Shown: positions 35,621 to 44,823, numbered from the stretch's first letter. The stretch: DNA of 64,000 nucleotides from UBA1924 sp963976625 (GCA_963976625.1 CAXBLA010000009.1:46134-110133); one strand, 5' to 3'. Numbers and translations are program-made. The notes: generated by a model from the sequence alone, not told the origin.

Positions 35621-35797
35621 TGGACACTCCTTGTGCATCAGTATCATACTCGGTTCGATGGGCGCCGGGTTCGTAGATTCTGCGAGACGGGAGCGCCAAT
35701 TGTGCCTATTTTCGTAAAAAACACCCGATCCGGGCCCGGACGGGGTGTTCCTTGGATGGCTTTGAATTGAGTCGCTCTCAACGAAGCTGGGGCGGGC

Positions 35798-36772
35798 TCA
35801 GATGCTCCCGATGGTGGTCGGGGCGTGCATGATTTCTCGGACGGTGGCGCACATGTTGTCCTCGGCTTCGGACACCAGCAGGTACTGGACGCCGTTGTTG
35901 ACCCAGGCGAATATCCGTGCCCCGCTCTCGGTGCAGGCTTTGGCGTTGAGTGGATAGGTGATGCCCTCTTGCATTGGGAGCAGCCCCGGGTCTGGCGAGA
36001 TGAAGAGGCTCAGCGAGATATGGGTGCCATCGGGGTTGATGGCATCGAATCGCAGGTGCCCGGAGCGTGAGGTGGAGGGGACCGAGCAGTCGCCACCGCC
36101 AAAGAACTGGACCTGGCCCTCGGCGTTGACCATGTCTGGAAGAACGAGCTCGTGCTCGAACTCTTCGCTGAAGTACGCGACGGCTTGGTTGATATCGTGA
36201 TTGACGAGCTTGTTCTGGGCGGCTTTGTCGTCGCAGCAGCGGTTGTGCTCCTTGACGACGAAGTTGCTCACCCGGTCAAAGTAAGTCGCTTGGGTCGAGG
36301 TGAAGTGCTCGGGGGCGCTGCTTGGGCCCAGCGAGGCGCTCTGCCAGATCAGGGTGCCCGCAACCACCATCAGCAAAGCCGCGGCGGCGCCCATGACGGG
36401 CGAGCGGGACCAGAAGCTCGATGAGCGGGTCTGGGCATTGGAGGCTTCGATCCGGGCGGCGTAGGCGTCTGTGTCTGAATCTGCAATCGCTTCTGCAACA
36501 GCGGGAGCTGGAGCACCAGCCATCGCGACGATCTTGGCACGCAGTACATCAGGACAGCACGGCTTGGCCATGGCACGCGAGCAGCAGTCCTTCATGGCCT
36601 GCTCGAAAGCGATCTGAGACTCCGCCTCTGGGTTCTGAGCCATGTAGGCATCGAGCTCTTCGCATTGGCAGTCGGTGAGTTCGCCATCAGCAGAAGCCCG
36701 CAACAATGCAGCGATGTTCATCGGCTGCCCGTTTTCCTGTGCGTGCTCGGGATGGTTGTTCTGGTCGGTCAT
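35798..36772 (-). CDS. Anti-sigma-factor-like membrane protein, Cys-rich N-terminus
   Basis: 324 aa. An N-terminal cytosolic part (1-100) with LLRASADGELTDCQCEELDAYM resembles the anti-sigma zinc-binding helix of ECF partners, and has further CC pairs at about 62-72. One membrane helix sits at about 128-145 (GAAAALLMVVAGTLIW). The periplasmic C-terminus has another CC pair and a folded domain (VQFFGGGDCSVPSTS). Encoded directly downstream of the ECF sigma gene on the same strand, so it is probably its anti-sigma factor. The many Cys suggest metal or redox sensing, which is an inference. Confidence 0.75.
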   Translation of the reverse strand: MTDQNNHPEHAQENGQPMNIAALLRASADGELTDCQCEELDAYMAQNPEAESQIAFEQAMKDCCSRAMAKPCCPDVLRAKIVAMAGAPAPAVAEAIADSDTDAYAARIEASNAQTRSSSFWSRSPVMGAAAALLMVVAGTLIWQSASLGPSSAPEHFTSTQATYFDRVSNFVVKEHNRCCDDKAAQNKLVNHDINQAVAYFSEEFEHELVLPDMVNAEGQVQFFGGGDCSVPSTSRSGHLRFDAINPDGTHISLSLFISPDPGLLPMQEGITYPLNAKACTESGARIFAWVNNGVQYLLVSEAEDNMCATVREIMHAPTTIGSI

Positions 36773-36796
36773 TGCGTTCGTTCGATCCTTCTTGGG

Positions 36797-36838
36797 TCTG
36801 CTTGATTGGGTCTGCTTGATTGGTTCTGCTTGATTGGT
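36797..36838 (-). repeat. Three direct 14-bp repeats between the sigma and anti-sigma genes
   Basis: TCTGCTTGATTGGK occurs three times head to tail (36797-36810, 36811-36824, 36825-36838) in the 95-base gap between the ECF sigma and anti-sigma genes. The third base-14 differs once (G versus T). On the minus-strand transcript the unit reads ACCAATCAAGCAGA. Confidence 0.9.
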
Positions 36839-36867
36839 TCGCCTGCGTGCTGCTTACTGTCTACTGC

Positions 36868-37476
36868 TTATTCAACTTCTTCCGACGACAGGAGCCGAAG
36901 GCCCAGGTCGTCCACCACTTGTTCGTCGCTCATGAGCTTGTCCGCCAAGAGCTTGCGGGCCCGGTGGAGTCGGCTCATCACGGTGCCGATCGGGACATCG
37001 ATGATCTCGGCGATCTCTCGATACTTGAGCCCGTCGACGCCCCAGTACATGAGCACCTCGCGGTACTCTTCTTTCAACTCATCGATGGCCGATTTGAGCC
37101 GACCATCCACATGCTCCCAGTTGAGATCAGTCCGATCCCAGACGGGGGGCGCTTCGTCGGGCATGCGCTCGCTTGATGATTCGTTGAAGAACTCGTCGAC
37201 AGCCATAGGCTGTCGGGCCTGCTTCTTGATCCGGGTGTAGAAGACATTGTGGCAGATGGCAAAGAGCCACGACCGCATGCCGCCTGAGCCCGAAAGCGGA
37301 TCATCCGGGGCGCTCTTGTCCTCAAACCGTTCGATGGTCTGAGGTCGAAACGCCCGCGCATACACTTCCTGAACCAACTCGTCAGCCTCTTCAGGCTTGC
37401 GAGCGAGATGAAGAGCCATCCGATACACCGCATCGAGATGCTCAAGAGCAAGCTGTTCGAACTTATCACGCTCCAA
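36868..37476 (-). CDS. ECF-type RNA polymerase sigma factor
   Basis: 202 aa. Sigma region 2 lies at about residues 5-90 (ALEHLDAVYRMALHLARK, MRSWLFAICHNVFYTRIKK) and region 4 at about 130-185 (EYREVLMYWGVDGLKYREI, VPIGTVMSRLHRARKLL); region 3 is absent, as in ECF factors. The start appears to be a TTG with an AAAGGG site upstream, since the first ATG would delete half of region 2. Paired with an anti-sigma gene downstream. Directs RNA polymerase to a stress or envelope regulon that cannot be named from here. Confidence 0.92.
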   Translation of the reverse strand: MERDKFEQLALEHLDAVYRMALHLARKPEEADELVQEVYARAFRPQTIERFEDKSAPDDPLSGSGGMRSWLFAICHNVFYTRIKKQARQPMAVDEFFNESSSERMPDEAPPVWDRTDLNWEHVDGRLKSAIDELKEEYREVLMYWGVDGLKYREIAEIIDVPIGTVMSRLHRARKLLADKLMSDEQVVDDLGLRLLSSEEVE

Positions 37477-37502
37477 ACTGTTGCCTGCCCTTTCTCTTCG
37501 CA

Positions 37503-37519
37503 GAGGAAAACGATTCCTC
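37503..37519 (-). promoter_or_regulatory. Inverted repeat upstream of the ECF sigma gene
   Basis: GAGGAA-AACGA-TTCCTC is a 6+5+6 perfect inverted repeat 27 bases before the sigma start, in the leader or promoter. It might be an operator, or in RNA a hairpin that affects translation. No other signals were resolved in the 37477-37687 divergent gap. Confidence 0.3.
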
Positions 37520-37687
37520 GGGGGAGTCTATTCCCGCGCAGAAACCATCATAGCCCAGAACGATCAGTTAGTTATGGCTTTGGCGGCAAAGGATATACGG
37601 ACTTTCAGATCGCCCGCGGGCGCAAGAAATGGGATCGCCGGCGGGTCGATGGCGGGCGGAGCAGGTCGACGGCACTACAATCCCTGG

Positions 37688-39448
37688 ATGCCAGCAGCAA
37701 ACACCAACCAGAAACCGTACTATATCACGACCCCGATCTACTATGTGAACGATCGCCCGCACATCGGGCATTGTTACACGACGCTGATCGCCGATGTGGC
37801 GGCTCGCGCCCAGCGCCTGATCGGGCGCGATGTGTTCTTCCTGACGGGCACGGACGAGCACGCCGAGAAGGTCTCGAAAACCGCGGCCGAGCAAAACAAA
37901 ACGCCCTACGAGTGGGCGACGATCAACGCCGAGCGCTTCAAGAAAGCCTTCGGGCTGATGAACTTTACGAACGACGACTTTGTGCGCACGACCGAGGACC
38001 GCCACAAGACCAAGGCGATCGAGTTCATCGAGCAACTGATGGCCCAGGGCGATATCGAGCTGGGCGACTACGAGGGCTGGTACGATCCGTCACAAGAAGA
38101 GTACCTCACCGAGATGGTCGCCAAGGAGCACGACTACAAATCACCGGTCACCGGACGCGATCTTGAGAAGCGCGTCGAGCAGAACTACTTCTTCAAGCTC
38201 GACAAGTACGAGGGCTGGCTGCGTGAGCAGATCGAATCGGGCGCGATCAAGGTCTTGCCTGAGGCGCGCAAGAACGAGGTGCTCGGCCGGCTCAAGCAGG
38301 GGCTTCGTTCGGTGCCTGTGTCACGCAAGATCAAGGAGGGCGACGCGGACTGGGGCATCCAGATGCCCGGCGATGACTCGCACCGGATCTATGTGTGGAT
38401 CGAAGCGCTGTGCAACTACCTGACGATCGTGGACAACGACGAGCGGCGGAAGTACTGGGAGGGCGAGGTCGTGCACCTGATGGCCAAGGACATCATCTGG
38501 TTCCACGCGATCGTGTGGCCGGCGATGTTGCACGCCTTGGGTAAGCCCGCGCCCGATACTGTGTACGCCCACGCGTACTGGATTGCCGAGGGGACGAAGA
38601 TGTCCAAGAGCCTGGGCAACTTCGTCGAGATCGACCTGCTCGAAGCGTACAGCGAGAAGTACAGCCTCGACGCGGTGCGCTGGTTCTTGACGACCCAGGG
38701 GCCGTTGGGTGCCAACGACGCGGACTTCGCGCATTCGCGCTTTGTCGAGGTATTCAACGCGGACCTGGCCAACTCGGTGGGCAACTCGACGAGCCGGGTC
38801 GGGAATATGTTCAACAAGTACTTCGACGGGCAGGTCTCGGGCACTTGTAATGGTGAGTTTGGGTTCGACAACGGGACCTCGCTGCAGACCGCGCGCACGG
38901 CGCTGGCCAATGCGGGCAAGGCCGTGGACGATCCGGATCGGACTTACAAGCTCGCTGAGTTCTCGGCCAACGCAGTAGACGAAGCGGGCAGGGCGCTCGA
39001 AACGGTTGATCTGGTCGCGATGCTTGATGCTGGGCGCTCGATCGTGCGTCATGTGGACGACTTCATCTCGTACTCTGCCCCGTTTACGCTCGCCAAGCAG
39101 CTCGATACGCTCGACGACGGCGAGCACGCGCTCAGCTCGATCCTCTACTCCTGCGGCGAAGCACTCCGCATCGCATCGCTGCTGCTCTGGCCCGTGATGC
39201 CCGAGAAGATGGCCGAGCTTTGGCGGAACTGGAACTGCAATCACCTGAGCGATCCCAACGATCCCAACTCGGGCTTTGTCGCGCCGCTCAGCGAGCTCGC
39301 CCAATGGAACGGCGAGTACGGGCTCAAGCCCGGGCAGGCCATCGCCAAGGGCGAGGTGCTGTTTATGCGTGCGGACGCCAAAGAGCCCGCGCCCGAAGCA
39401 GCCCAAGCCGGGTCAGGTTCTGGTTTGGGTTCTGGGTCAGGTTCATAA
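37688..39448 (+). CDS. metG: Methionyl-tRNA synthetase (class I)
   Basis: 586 aa from the ATG at 37688; the ORF is open further upstream but that part is not protein-like. Charges tRNA-Met. HIGH motif in RPHIGHCY, KMSKS in TKMSKSLGN, and the connective domain reads GWYDPSQEEYLTEM, lacking the zinc-knuckle cysteines of many MetG proteins. The C-terminus carries no tRNA-binding EMAP domain and ends in a Gly/Ser tail (GSGSGLGSGSGS). The next gene's GTG start immediately follows the stop codon. Confidence 0.96.
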   Translation: MPAANTNQKPYYITTPIYYVNDRPHIGHCYTTLIADVAARAQRLIGRDVFFLTGTDEHAEKVSKTAAEQNKTPYEWATINAERFKKAFGLMNFTNDDFVRTTEDRHKTKAIEFIEQLMAQGDIELGDYEGWYDPSQEEYLTEMVAKEHDYKSPVTGRDLEKRVEQNYFFKLDKYEGWLREQIESGAIKVLPEARKNEVLGRLKQGLRSVPVSRKIKEGDADWGIQMPGDDSHRIYVWIEALCNYLTIVDNDERRKYWEGEVVHLMAKDIIWFHAIVWPAMLHALGKPAPDTVYAHAYWIAEGTKMSKSLGNFVEIDLLEAYSEKYSLDAVRWFLTTQGPLGANDADFAHSRFVEVFNADLANSVGNSTSRVGNMFNKYFDGQVSGTCNGEFGFDNGTSLQTARTALANAGKAVDDPDRTYKLAEFSANAVDEAGRALETVDLVAMLDAGRSIVRHVDDFISYSAPFTLAKQLDTLDDGEHALSSILYSCGEALRIASLLLWPVMPEKMAELWRNWNCNHLSDPNDPNSGFVAPLSELAQWNGEYGLKPGQAIAKGEVLFMRADAKEPAPEAAQAGSGSGLGSGSGS

Positions 39449-40042
39449 GTGCACTGCGTTGCGTATTACCACTCGCCGATGATCGCTCAGTTTCATGCCG
39501 CCCATCTGCGTGAGCACGGCATCATGGCGGGCGTGATCGACGCGTCGGTCTCGGCGGTGATCAGCCTGTACGGCGGGTTGCGATCCAACGGGCAATATGA
39601 ACTCATCATCCCGACCAAACGCCTGAGCGAACGGGCCCAGGAACTGCTCGAAGAGATCGAAGCCAACCCGCCGACCATCGATGAAGGCTGGGAGGACGAT
39701 GTGCGTCCTGACCTGTCGCTGCTCGATCCCAAGCATGTGCCCGACTGTCCGTCGTGCAACACGCGTTTGTTTACTTCGCGCCCGCTTGGGCCTTGCTTTC
39801 GGTGCTCGGCGAAGTACGACATGGTGGAGCTGATCTTTGAGCGGTCCGGGCCCGATGCGTTGGCGGGTTGTTATGAAACCGCCGAGCCATTGGCGAACCT
39901 GTCGGACGCCGAGGTGTGCGCGATCCAGCTGGATTGCGCGTCGTGCTCGTATCCGCTCGACGGGCTGGCGATTTCTGGTGCCTGCCCGGAGTGCGGAGCC
40001 GCCTTCAACCGGCGGGAACTGTTTGTTGATCTCCTTGGCTGA
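39449..40042 (+). CDS. DUF2007-like protein with zinc ribbons
   Basis: 197 aa with a GTG start directly after the metG stop, suggesting coupling. The first 70 residues (AYYHSPMIAQFHAAHLRE, then VSAVISLYGGL) resemble the DUF2007 signal-transducing fold. Residues about 90-115 (CPSCNTRLF and CFRC) and 170-190 (CASCSYPLD, then CPEC) are two CxxC pairs each, so two zinc ribbons. Function unknown; plausible partner of a translation or protein complex. Confidence 0.65.
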   Translation: MHCVAYYHSPMIAQFHAAHLREHGIMAGVIDASVSAVISLYGGLRSNGQYELIIPTKRLSERAQELLEEIEANPPTIDEGWEDDVRPDLSLLDPKHVPDCPSCNTRLFTSRPLGPCFRCSAKYDMVELIFERSGPDALAGCYETAEPLANLSDAEVCAIQLDCASCSYPLDGLAISGACPECGAAFNRRELFVDLLG

Positions 40043-40069
40043 ACGAATACGCATGAAGGGAGCGATCGA

Positions 40070-40765
40070 ATGCTGGATGCTGAACTGATTATCTTCGACT
40101 GCGACGGGGTCTTGGTGAACACCGAGCCGCTCACCAACCGGGTGCTGGCGGCGTGTGTCACAGAAGCCGGGTGGGAAGTCGATACGGCGTATTCGATTGC
40201 TCATTTCAAGGGGCGGAACCTCACCGATATCCTCGACGATGTCGAGACCAAGCTGGGCAAGAAGCTGCCCGGGCTCATCGACGACTACCGCGTGCGGATG
40301 TACGAAGAAATGAACACCCACGGCGTGCCGGCCCTCGATGGAATCCACGAGCTGCTCGATGCCCTCGACGCCCGCCACGCCAACGGGCTCCACGCCCCCC
40401 ACCGGTGCATCGGGACCAATGCACCGGTTGAGAAGGCCACCTTGACTTTGGGTGGGTCGGGGCTGATGGATCGATTTGCGTGCCGAAAAGGGACGGATCG
40501 CCAGACGCTGTTTAGTGCCTATGAGGTCGGCAAGTGGAAGCCCGATCCGGGGCTGTTCCTCCACGCGGCTCAAACCATGGGGCATGCCCCCGAGACCTGT
40601 ATTGTGGTTGAGGACTCCGTTGCCGGGGTGATCGCGGCCCGAGCCGCCGGGATGCGGGTGATCGGGCTGGCGGATTTGACCCCGCCCGACGAGCTGCTGG
40701 GCGCTGGGGCGACGCAGGTGGTCAAATCGCATCATGATTTGATCGGGGAGTTGATCGCGGATTGA
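40070..40765 (+). CDS. HAD-superfamily phosphatase, phosphoglycolate/beta-phosphoglucomutase-like
   Basis: 231 aa. HAD motif I is FDCDGVL with nucleophile D10 and D12, motif II is the Thr of IGTNAP, motif III KWKPDPGLF, motif IV VVEDSVAGV. The helical cap (about 15-90) is of the GPH or phosphoglucomutase subclass. Substrate unknown. Motif II is preceded by an unusual His-rich CAP-to-core stretch (ARHANGLHAPHRCIGT). Confidence 0.85.
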   Translation: MLDAELIIFDCDGVLVNTEPLTNRVLAACVTEAGWEVDTAYSIAHFKGRNLTDILDDVETKLGKKLPGLIDDYRVRMYEEMNTHGVPALDGIHELLDALDARHANGLHAPHRCIGTNAPVEKATLTLGGSGLMDRFACRKGTDRQTLFSAYEVGKWKPDPGLFLHAAQTMGHAPETCIVVEDSVAGVIAARAAGMRVIGLADLTPPDELLGAGATQVVKSHHDLIGELIAD

Positions 40766-40869
40766 GGCTGGGTCGGAAACCGAAAATTGTCCCGCAAATC
40801 TCTATCTCAGAGCAGTTTGTGCGCCTTTCAAACTTTGCTTTGCCGGGCTCGTGTCTATGATCCTCGACT

Positions 40870-42459
40870 ATGCCCATCCCCCGTATCGCCATCGTCGGCC
40901 GACCTAATGTCGGCAAGAGTTCATTGCTCAATCTCATCGCCCAGGAGCGGATCGCCATTGTCGATCCCACGCCGGGTGTGACGCGCGATCGGCTCTCGAC
41001 CGTGGTTGGGCTCACCCATCCGGACCTCAAGGGCCCGGTCAAGCACATCGAGCTGACCGACACGGGCGGGTACGGCGTGTATGTCGCCGACGGCAAGCGG
41101 TACAACGAGGTCGGTGAGGACCTGGCGACGCTGACCAAAGATATCGAGAACCAGATCGCCGAGGCGGTGTCGAGCGCGGACATTATCTTGTTCGCCGTGG
41201 ACTGCCAGGCGGGGATTACCGCCCAGGACCAAGCCATCTGCCAGATGCTCCGCGAGCAGAAGCTCGGGCGTCGCGACAAGGACGGCTCGAAGAACTCAGA
41301 ACTCACCCGCGTCTATGTCGTCGCGACCAAGTGCGACGACACGAGCTGGGAGCCCCACGCCTACGAGCTGTCGGCCTTTGGCTTTGGTGTGCCGTTGATC
41401 TGTAGCGCGACGAGCAAGTACTTCCGTCGGAACCTGCTCGATCGTCTCTACGAGATCACGCCTAACACTATCGAAGAGCCCGAGCCCGAAGTCGATATGA
41501 AGATCGCGATCGTGGGCAAGCGGAACGCGGGCAAGTCCACGCTGGTCAACCGCCTTGCTGGCGAGCCTCGAATGATCGTCTCCGAGATCGCGGGCACGAC
41601 GCGCGACGCGGTGGATGTGAAGCTTGAGTTTGATGGCAAGTCGCTCCTCGCAATCGACACCGCGGGGCTGCGGCGAAAGAAGAGCTTCCAGGACAGTATC
41701 GAGTGGTACGCGCTCGATCGGGCCGAGCGGGCGATCAAGCGGGCCGATGTGGTGGTGTTTATGGTCGATGCAACCACGGAGATCTCGCAGGTCGACGAGC
41801 AGCTCGGCAAGATGATCGTGGATTCGTTCAAGCCCGTGGTGATCGTGATCAACAAGTGGGATGTGGCCAAGGACGCCAGCGACGAGAAGGGGCGCAAAGT
41901 CACCCCACAGCGTTACGAGGAGTACTTCCGCAAGGAGCTGGGCGGATTGCGGTTCGCGCCGATCTCGTTTATGAGCGCCGAGGAAGGGCTCAATGTCAAG
42001 GAGACGATGAAGCTGGCCTTCGAGCTCCATGAGCAGAATAACACCCGCGTGAGCACCGGGATGCTCAATCGGGTGATCAAGGGCATCCTCGAGAAGCGCG
42101 GGCCCAGCAACCGATTGGGCATCGAGGCCAAGGTCTACTTCGCGTCGCAGGTCAAGACGGCGCCGCCGACGATCGTGCTGGTGGTCAACGATCCGGACCT
42201 GTTCACCAACAACTACGAGCGCTTCCTGATGAACCGGTTCCGCGAGGTGATGCCCTTCGACGAGGTACCCATCAAGCTGATCATGCGTGCACGCAAGCGC
42301 GTCGAGCGTCGCCTGCGCGGGACATCGGGCAAGGGCAACCTGCATGTCCCGAGCCAGGAGACGGGCAAGTTCGACAGCGAGCTGGAGATCGAGAACATCG
42401 ATCGCGACGCGTTGCTCGTGGACCTGCCAGACGACGCGAAGCTGTACTTCGACGATTGA
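40870..42459 (+). CDS. der: Ribosome-associated GTPase Der (EngA)
   Basis: 529 aa, longer than the usual 440-490. Two tandem GTPase domains: P-loops GRPNVGKSS (from residue 10) and GKRNAGKST (about residue 217), with G3 DTGG and DTAG. The second G4 is NKWD; the first reads TKCD, where NKxD is usual. A KH-like domain follows at about 425-510. Residues 130-145 form an insert (GRRDKDGSKNSELTR) before the degenerate first G4. Acts in 50S subunit maturation. Followed by a terminator. Confidence 0.96.
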   Translation: MPIPRIAIVGRPNVGKSSLLNLIAQERIAIVDPTPGVTRDRLSTVVGLTHPDLKGPVKHIELTDTGGYGVYVADGKRYNEVGEDLATLTKDIENQIAEAVSSADIILFAVDCQAGITAQDQAICQMLREQKLGRRDKDGSKNSELTRVYVVATKCDDTSWEPHAYELSAFGFGVPLICSATSKYFRRNLLDRLYEITPNTIEEPEPEVDMKIAIVGKRNAGKSTLVNRLAGEPRMIVSEIAGTTRDAVDVKLEFDGKSLLAIDTAGLRRKKSFQDSIEWYALDRAERAIKRADVVVFMVDATTEISQVDEQLGKMIVDSFKPVVIVINKWDVAKDASDEKGRKVTPQRYEEYFRKELGGLRFAPISFMSAEEGLNVKETMKLAFELHEQNNTRVSTGMLNRVIKGILEKRGPSNRLGIEAKVYFASQVKTAPPTIVLVVNDPDLFTNNYERFLMNRFREVMPFDEVPIKLIMRARKRVERRLRGTSGKGNLHVPSQETGKFDSELEIENIDRDALLVDLPDDAKLYFDD

Positions 42460-42492
42460 GTCGAGAGCACCAAGCAAGTTTTATGTATACAA

Positions 42493-42526
42493 GAAAACAC
42501 CCCAGCGTTGGCCGGGGTGTTTTTTA
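42493..42526. terminator. Bidirectional-looking terminator between der and the flotillin gene
   Basis: AAAACACCCC-AGCGTTGGC-GGGGTGTTTT with flanking A and T runs, between two convergent genes, so it can stop transcription from both strands. Confidence 0.9.
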
Positions 42527-42552
42527 TGCTTGCTATACAGACTCGAAAGGCT

Positions 42553-44169
42553 TTATGCCTTGGTGTCTGTGGCTGGCTTATCAGTTGACGAGTGAGCGAT
42601 CGGCTCAACCGTTTCCATCTCCCCGACCTTACCCAGTGCGCTCGGTAGTTCGATCCCGGCTTGCTTTGCAAGCTCATGAACCTGAGGCAGCGAGCCGATC
42701 ATGCCGCTGAGGAAGTTGGCGGTGGCGTTGCCATTGCCATCGCTGCCGTTGCCCGAGTCCCAGACCGTGATCTTGTCGATCTTGAGGTTCTGGATCGCCT
42801 TGACCTGCATCGCGACGAGCTCGGGGAGCTGTTCGATCATCAGCAGGGTCGGGGCGACGCGTGGGTTGGCGGCACAGGATTCCATCAGCTGGCGGTAGCC
42901 CTCGGCCTTTGCTTCGAGCACCTGCTGGACACCCTTTGCTTCGGCTTCGTACTTGGCGAGCACCGCGTCAGCTTCGCCTCGGGCTTCGCGACGCTTGCGC
43001 TCGGCGGTGGCTTCGGCTTCGATCTCGATACGCTTCTTCTCGATCTCTTGGGGAGCGAGCTGTTCCTTGGCGAGCTTAGCGAGTTCTTCTTCGCGCTGGG
43101 CGGTGAAGATCTTCTGGCGTGCTTCGGCGGCCGCCACATCCGAGCGTCGGCTGGCTTCTGCGCGGATCTCGGCGAGCTGGGCGTTGGACTCGGCGACCTT
43201 GGCCGAGCTTGTGTTTTCGCCGTCGACGGCGGATGCTTCAGCGATCGCGACCTCGACTCGCTGCTCTTGCTCGGCGCGTTTCTTGGCGGCGATCGTTTCT
43301 GCCAATCGCTCAGCCGCGGCGATCTCTTGGTTTCGCTTGGATTCCACTTCGCCCGTGATCGCCTGGGCTTCGAGCTCGGCGATCGCGATTCGCTTCTGTT
43401 GCTCGGCGTTCTTTTGCCCTTGATCGGCGAGTGCTTTTTCCTCGGCGACGCGGACATTGCGTTCGCGGTAGGCCGTGGCTTCACCGACGGCACCCTCGCG
43501 GTCCTGCTCGGCGACCTCGACCTTGGCCCGGTTGATGGCCTCGGCGGCGGCCCGCTTGCCGATCGCTTCGATGTAGCCCGACTCGTCGGTGATGTCGCGG
43601 ATGTTCACATTGATCAGCGTGAGACCGATCTTGTTGATTTCCTCGGCCACATTCTCGTTGACGAGGTTCATGAACTTCTCGCGGTCCTTGTTGATCTCCT
43701 CGATCGAGAGCGTCGCGATGACCAGACGCAGCTGACCAAGGATGATGTCCTGGGCCTGTTCTTGAATCTGGTGCTGGGTGAGCCCGAGCAGACGCTCGGC
43801 GGCGTTGTTCATCAGCACGGGCGATTTGGACACGCCCACGGTGAAGGTCGAGGGCACATTCACGCGGATGTTGTTGAGTGAGAGTGCGCCTTGCAATGGG
43901 ATCTCGATCACCAACGGCTCGAGCGACATGTACGCGTAGTCCTGGATGACGGGCCAAACGAACTTGCCGCCGCCGTGGAAACACTGGGCGGAGGAGGTTG
44001 AGCCTGTACCCCAGATCACGAGGATCCGGTTCGACGGGCATCGGCGGTATCGCGACGCGAGGAACAGGGTGACGAACAACAGCACAAACAGGACCACGGC
44101 CACCACGATGATGATGAACATCCCCGAGTTGGACGAATCCGCCTGAGCGAGCATTGGGATTGATTGCAT
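42553..44169 (-). CDS. Flotillin-like SPFH/band 7 protein
   Basis: 538 aa. A short leader then one membrane helix at about 17-40 (MFIIIVVAVVLFVLLFVTLF), the SPFH domain (about 45-250; YMSLEPLVIEIP, LINVNIRDITDESGYIEAIG), and a long Glu/Ala/Lys/Arg coiled coil (about 250-430) with EAEA-type heptads. The C-terminal domain is predicted helical (VAPTLLMIEQLPELVAMQVK) with a Gly/Asn/Ser-rich break. Forms oligomers at lipid-ordered membrane zones. The NfeD-like gene upstream on the same strand is the usual partner, as in Bacillus yuaFG. Confidence 0.93.
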   Translation of the reverse strand: MQSIPMLAQADSSNSGMFIIIVVAVVLFVLLFVTLFLASRYRRCPSNRILVIWGTGSTSSAQCFHGGGKFVWPVIQDYAYMSLEPLVIEIPLQGALSLNNIRVNVPSTFTVGVSKSPVLMNNAAERLLGLTQHQIQEQAQDIILGQLRLVIATLSIEEINKDREKFMNLVNENVAEEINKIGLTLINVNIRDITDESGYIEAIGKRAAAEAINRAKVEVAEQDREGAVGEATAYRERNVRVAEEKALADQGQKNAEQQKRIAIAELEAQAITGEVESKRNQEIAAAERLAETIAAKKRAEQEQRVEVAIAEASAVDGENTSSAKVAESNAQLAEIRAEASRRSDVAAAEARQKIFTAQREEELAKLAKEQLAPQEIEKKRIEIEAEATAERKRREARGEADAVLAKYEAEAKGVQQVLEAKAEGYRQLMESCAANPRVAPTLLMIEQLPELVAMQVKAIQNLKIDKITVWDSGNGSDGNGNATANFLSGMIGSLPQVHELAKQAGIELPSALGKVGEMETVEPIAHSSTDKPATDTKA

Positions 44170-44241
44170 GAACTCTCCTTTGTATATGTTTGGAATGATT
44201 GTAGAAACGATGAGTGGATGAGAAACGAATATCTAAAATTG

Positions 44242-44823
44242 TTAGGCCGTCGGCTCGACCACGATCAGGTTGCTCGCGGTGTCGGCGCGGAGCACGCGCA
44301 CACGGGTGTGGGTCTCGATGAGTTCGTCGTGTTCTTGGATCGCGAAGTAGTTGTGCTGGGACTGGTTGATCACGAGGATGATCTCGCCCTTGCCCTGGCC
44401 AGCGGGCGGGATGCTCGCGTAGACCTCGCCGACCAAACCCACGGCTTGGTGGATCGAGACATTGGTGTTGTTCTGGAGCTTAAGAAACGCACGCAGCAGG
44501 TAGACCATCAGCCACGCGACGCCCACGCCGGCGCAGACCGCGATGATGGCGGCCCCGGTGAAGCCCATATCGAGGAAGCGGTAGGCTCCGAGCCCGATCC
44601 AGCCGTAACCGATGAAGAAGGCGGAGATGGACTGGACACTGAGGATGCCAAACTCGGCGCCCGGGTGATCGGCGTCGAGGTCCATTTCTAGATCAAGGTC
44701 GAGATCGATTGCGCCGTCGCCTCCGATTTCGCCGAGAATAAGCTGGATCATGAGGAAACCCGTGCCCAGCAGTGCCGGAGCGGTGAACCAGGGGGCGAGA
44801 TCGCCGAAGAGCATGTGCATCAT
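44242..44823 (-). CDS. NfeD-family (YuaF-like) membrane protein
   Basis: 193 aa from the ATG at 44823, which has a GGGAGA site; ORF starts further upstream encode Arg-rich residues. Three membrane segments (about 10-35, 62-80 and 90-115) precede a C-terminal OB-like domain (AVGLVGEVYASIPPAGQGKG, FAIQEHDELI), the NfeD arrangement. The loop after TM1 is acidic (DLDLDLEMDLDADHPG). Encoded 72 bases upstream of the flotillin gene on the same strand, so probably one transcript. Confidence 0.85.
   Translation of the reverse strand: MMHMLFGDLAPWFTAPALLGTGFLMIQLILGEIGGDGAIDLDLDLEMDLDADHPGAEFGILSVQSISAFFIGYGWIGLGAYRFLDMGFTGAAIIAVCAGVGVAWLMVYLLRAFLKLQNNTNVSIHQAVGLVGEVYASIPPAGQGKGEIILVINQSQHNYFAIQEHDELIETHTRVRVLRADTASNLIVVEPTA

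Noticed and set aside
42661..43881. 406-codon rightward open frame
   Set aside because: Opposite the flotillin coiled coil; Gly/Leu/Phe-rich repeats are the complement of Glu/Ala codons.
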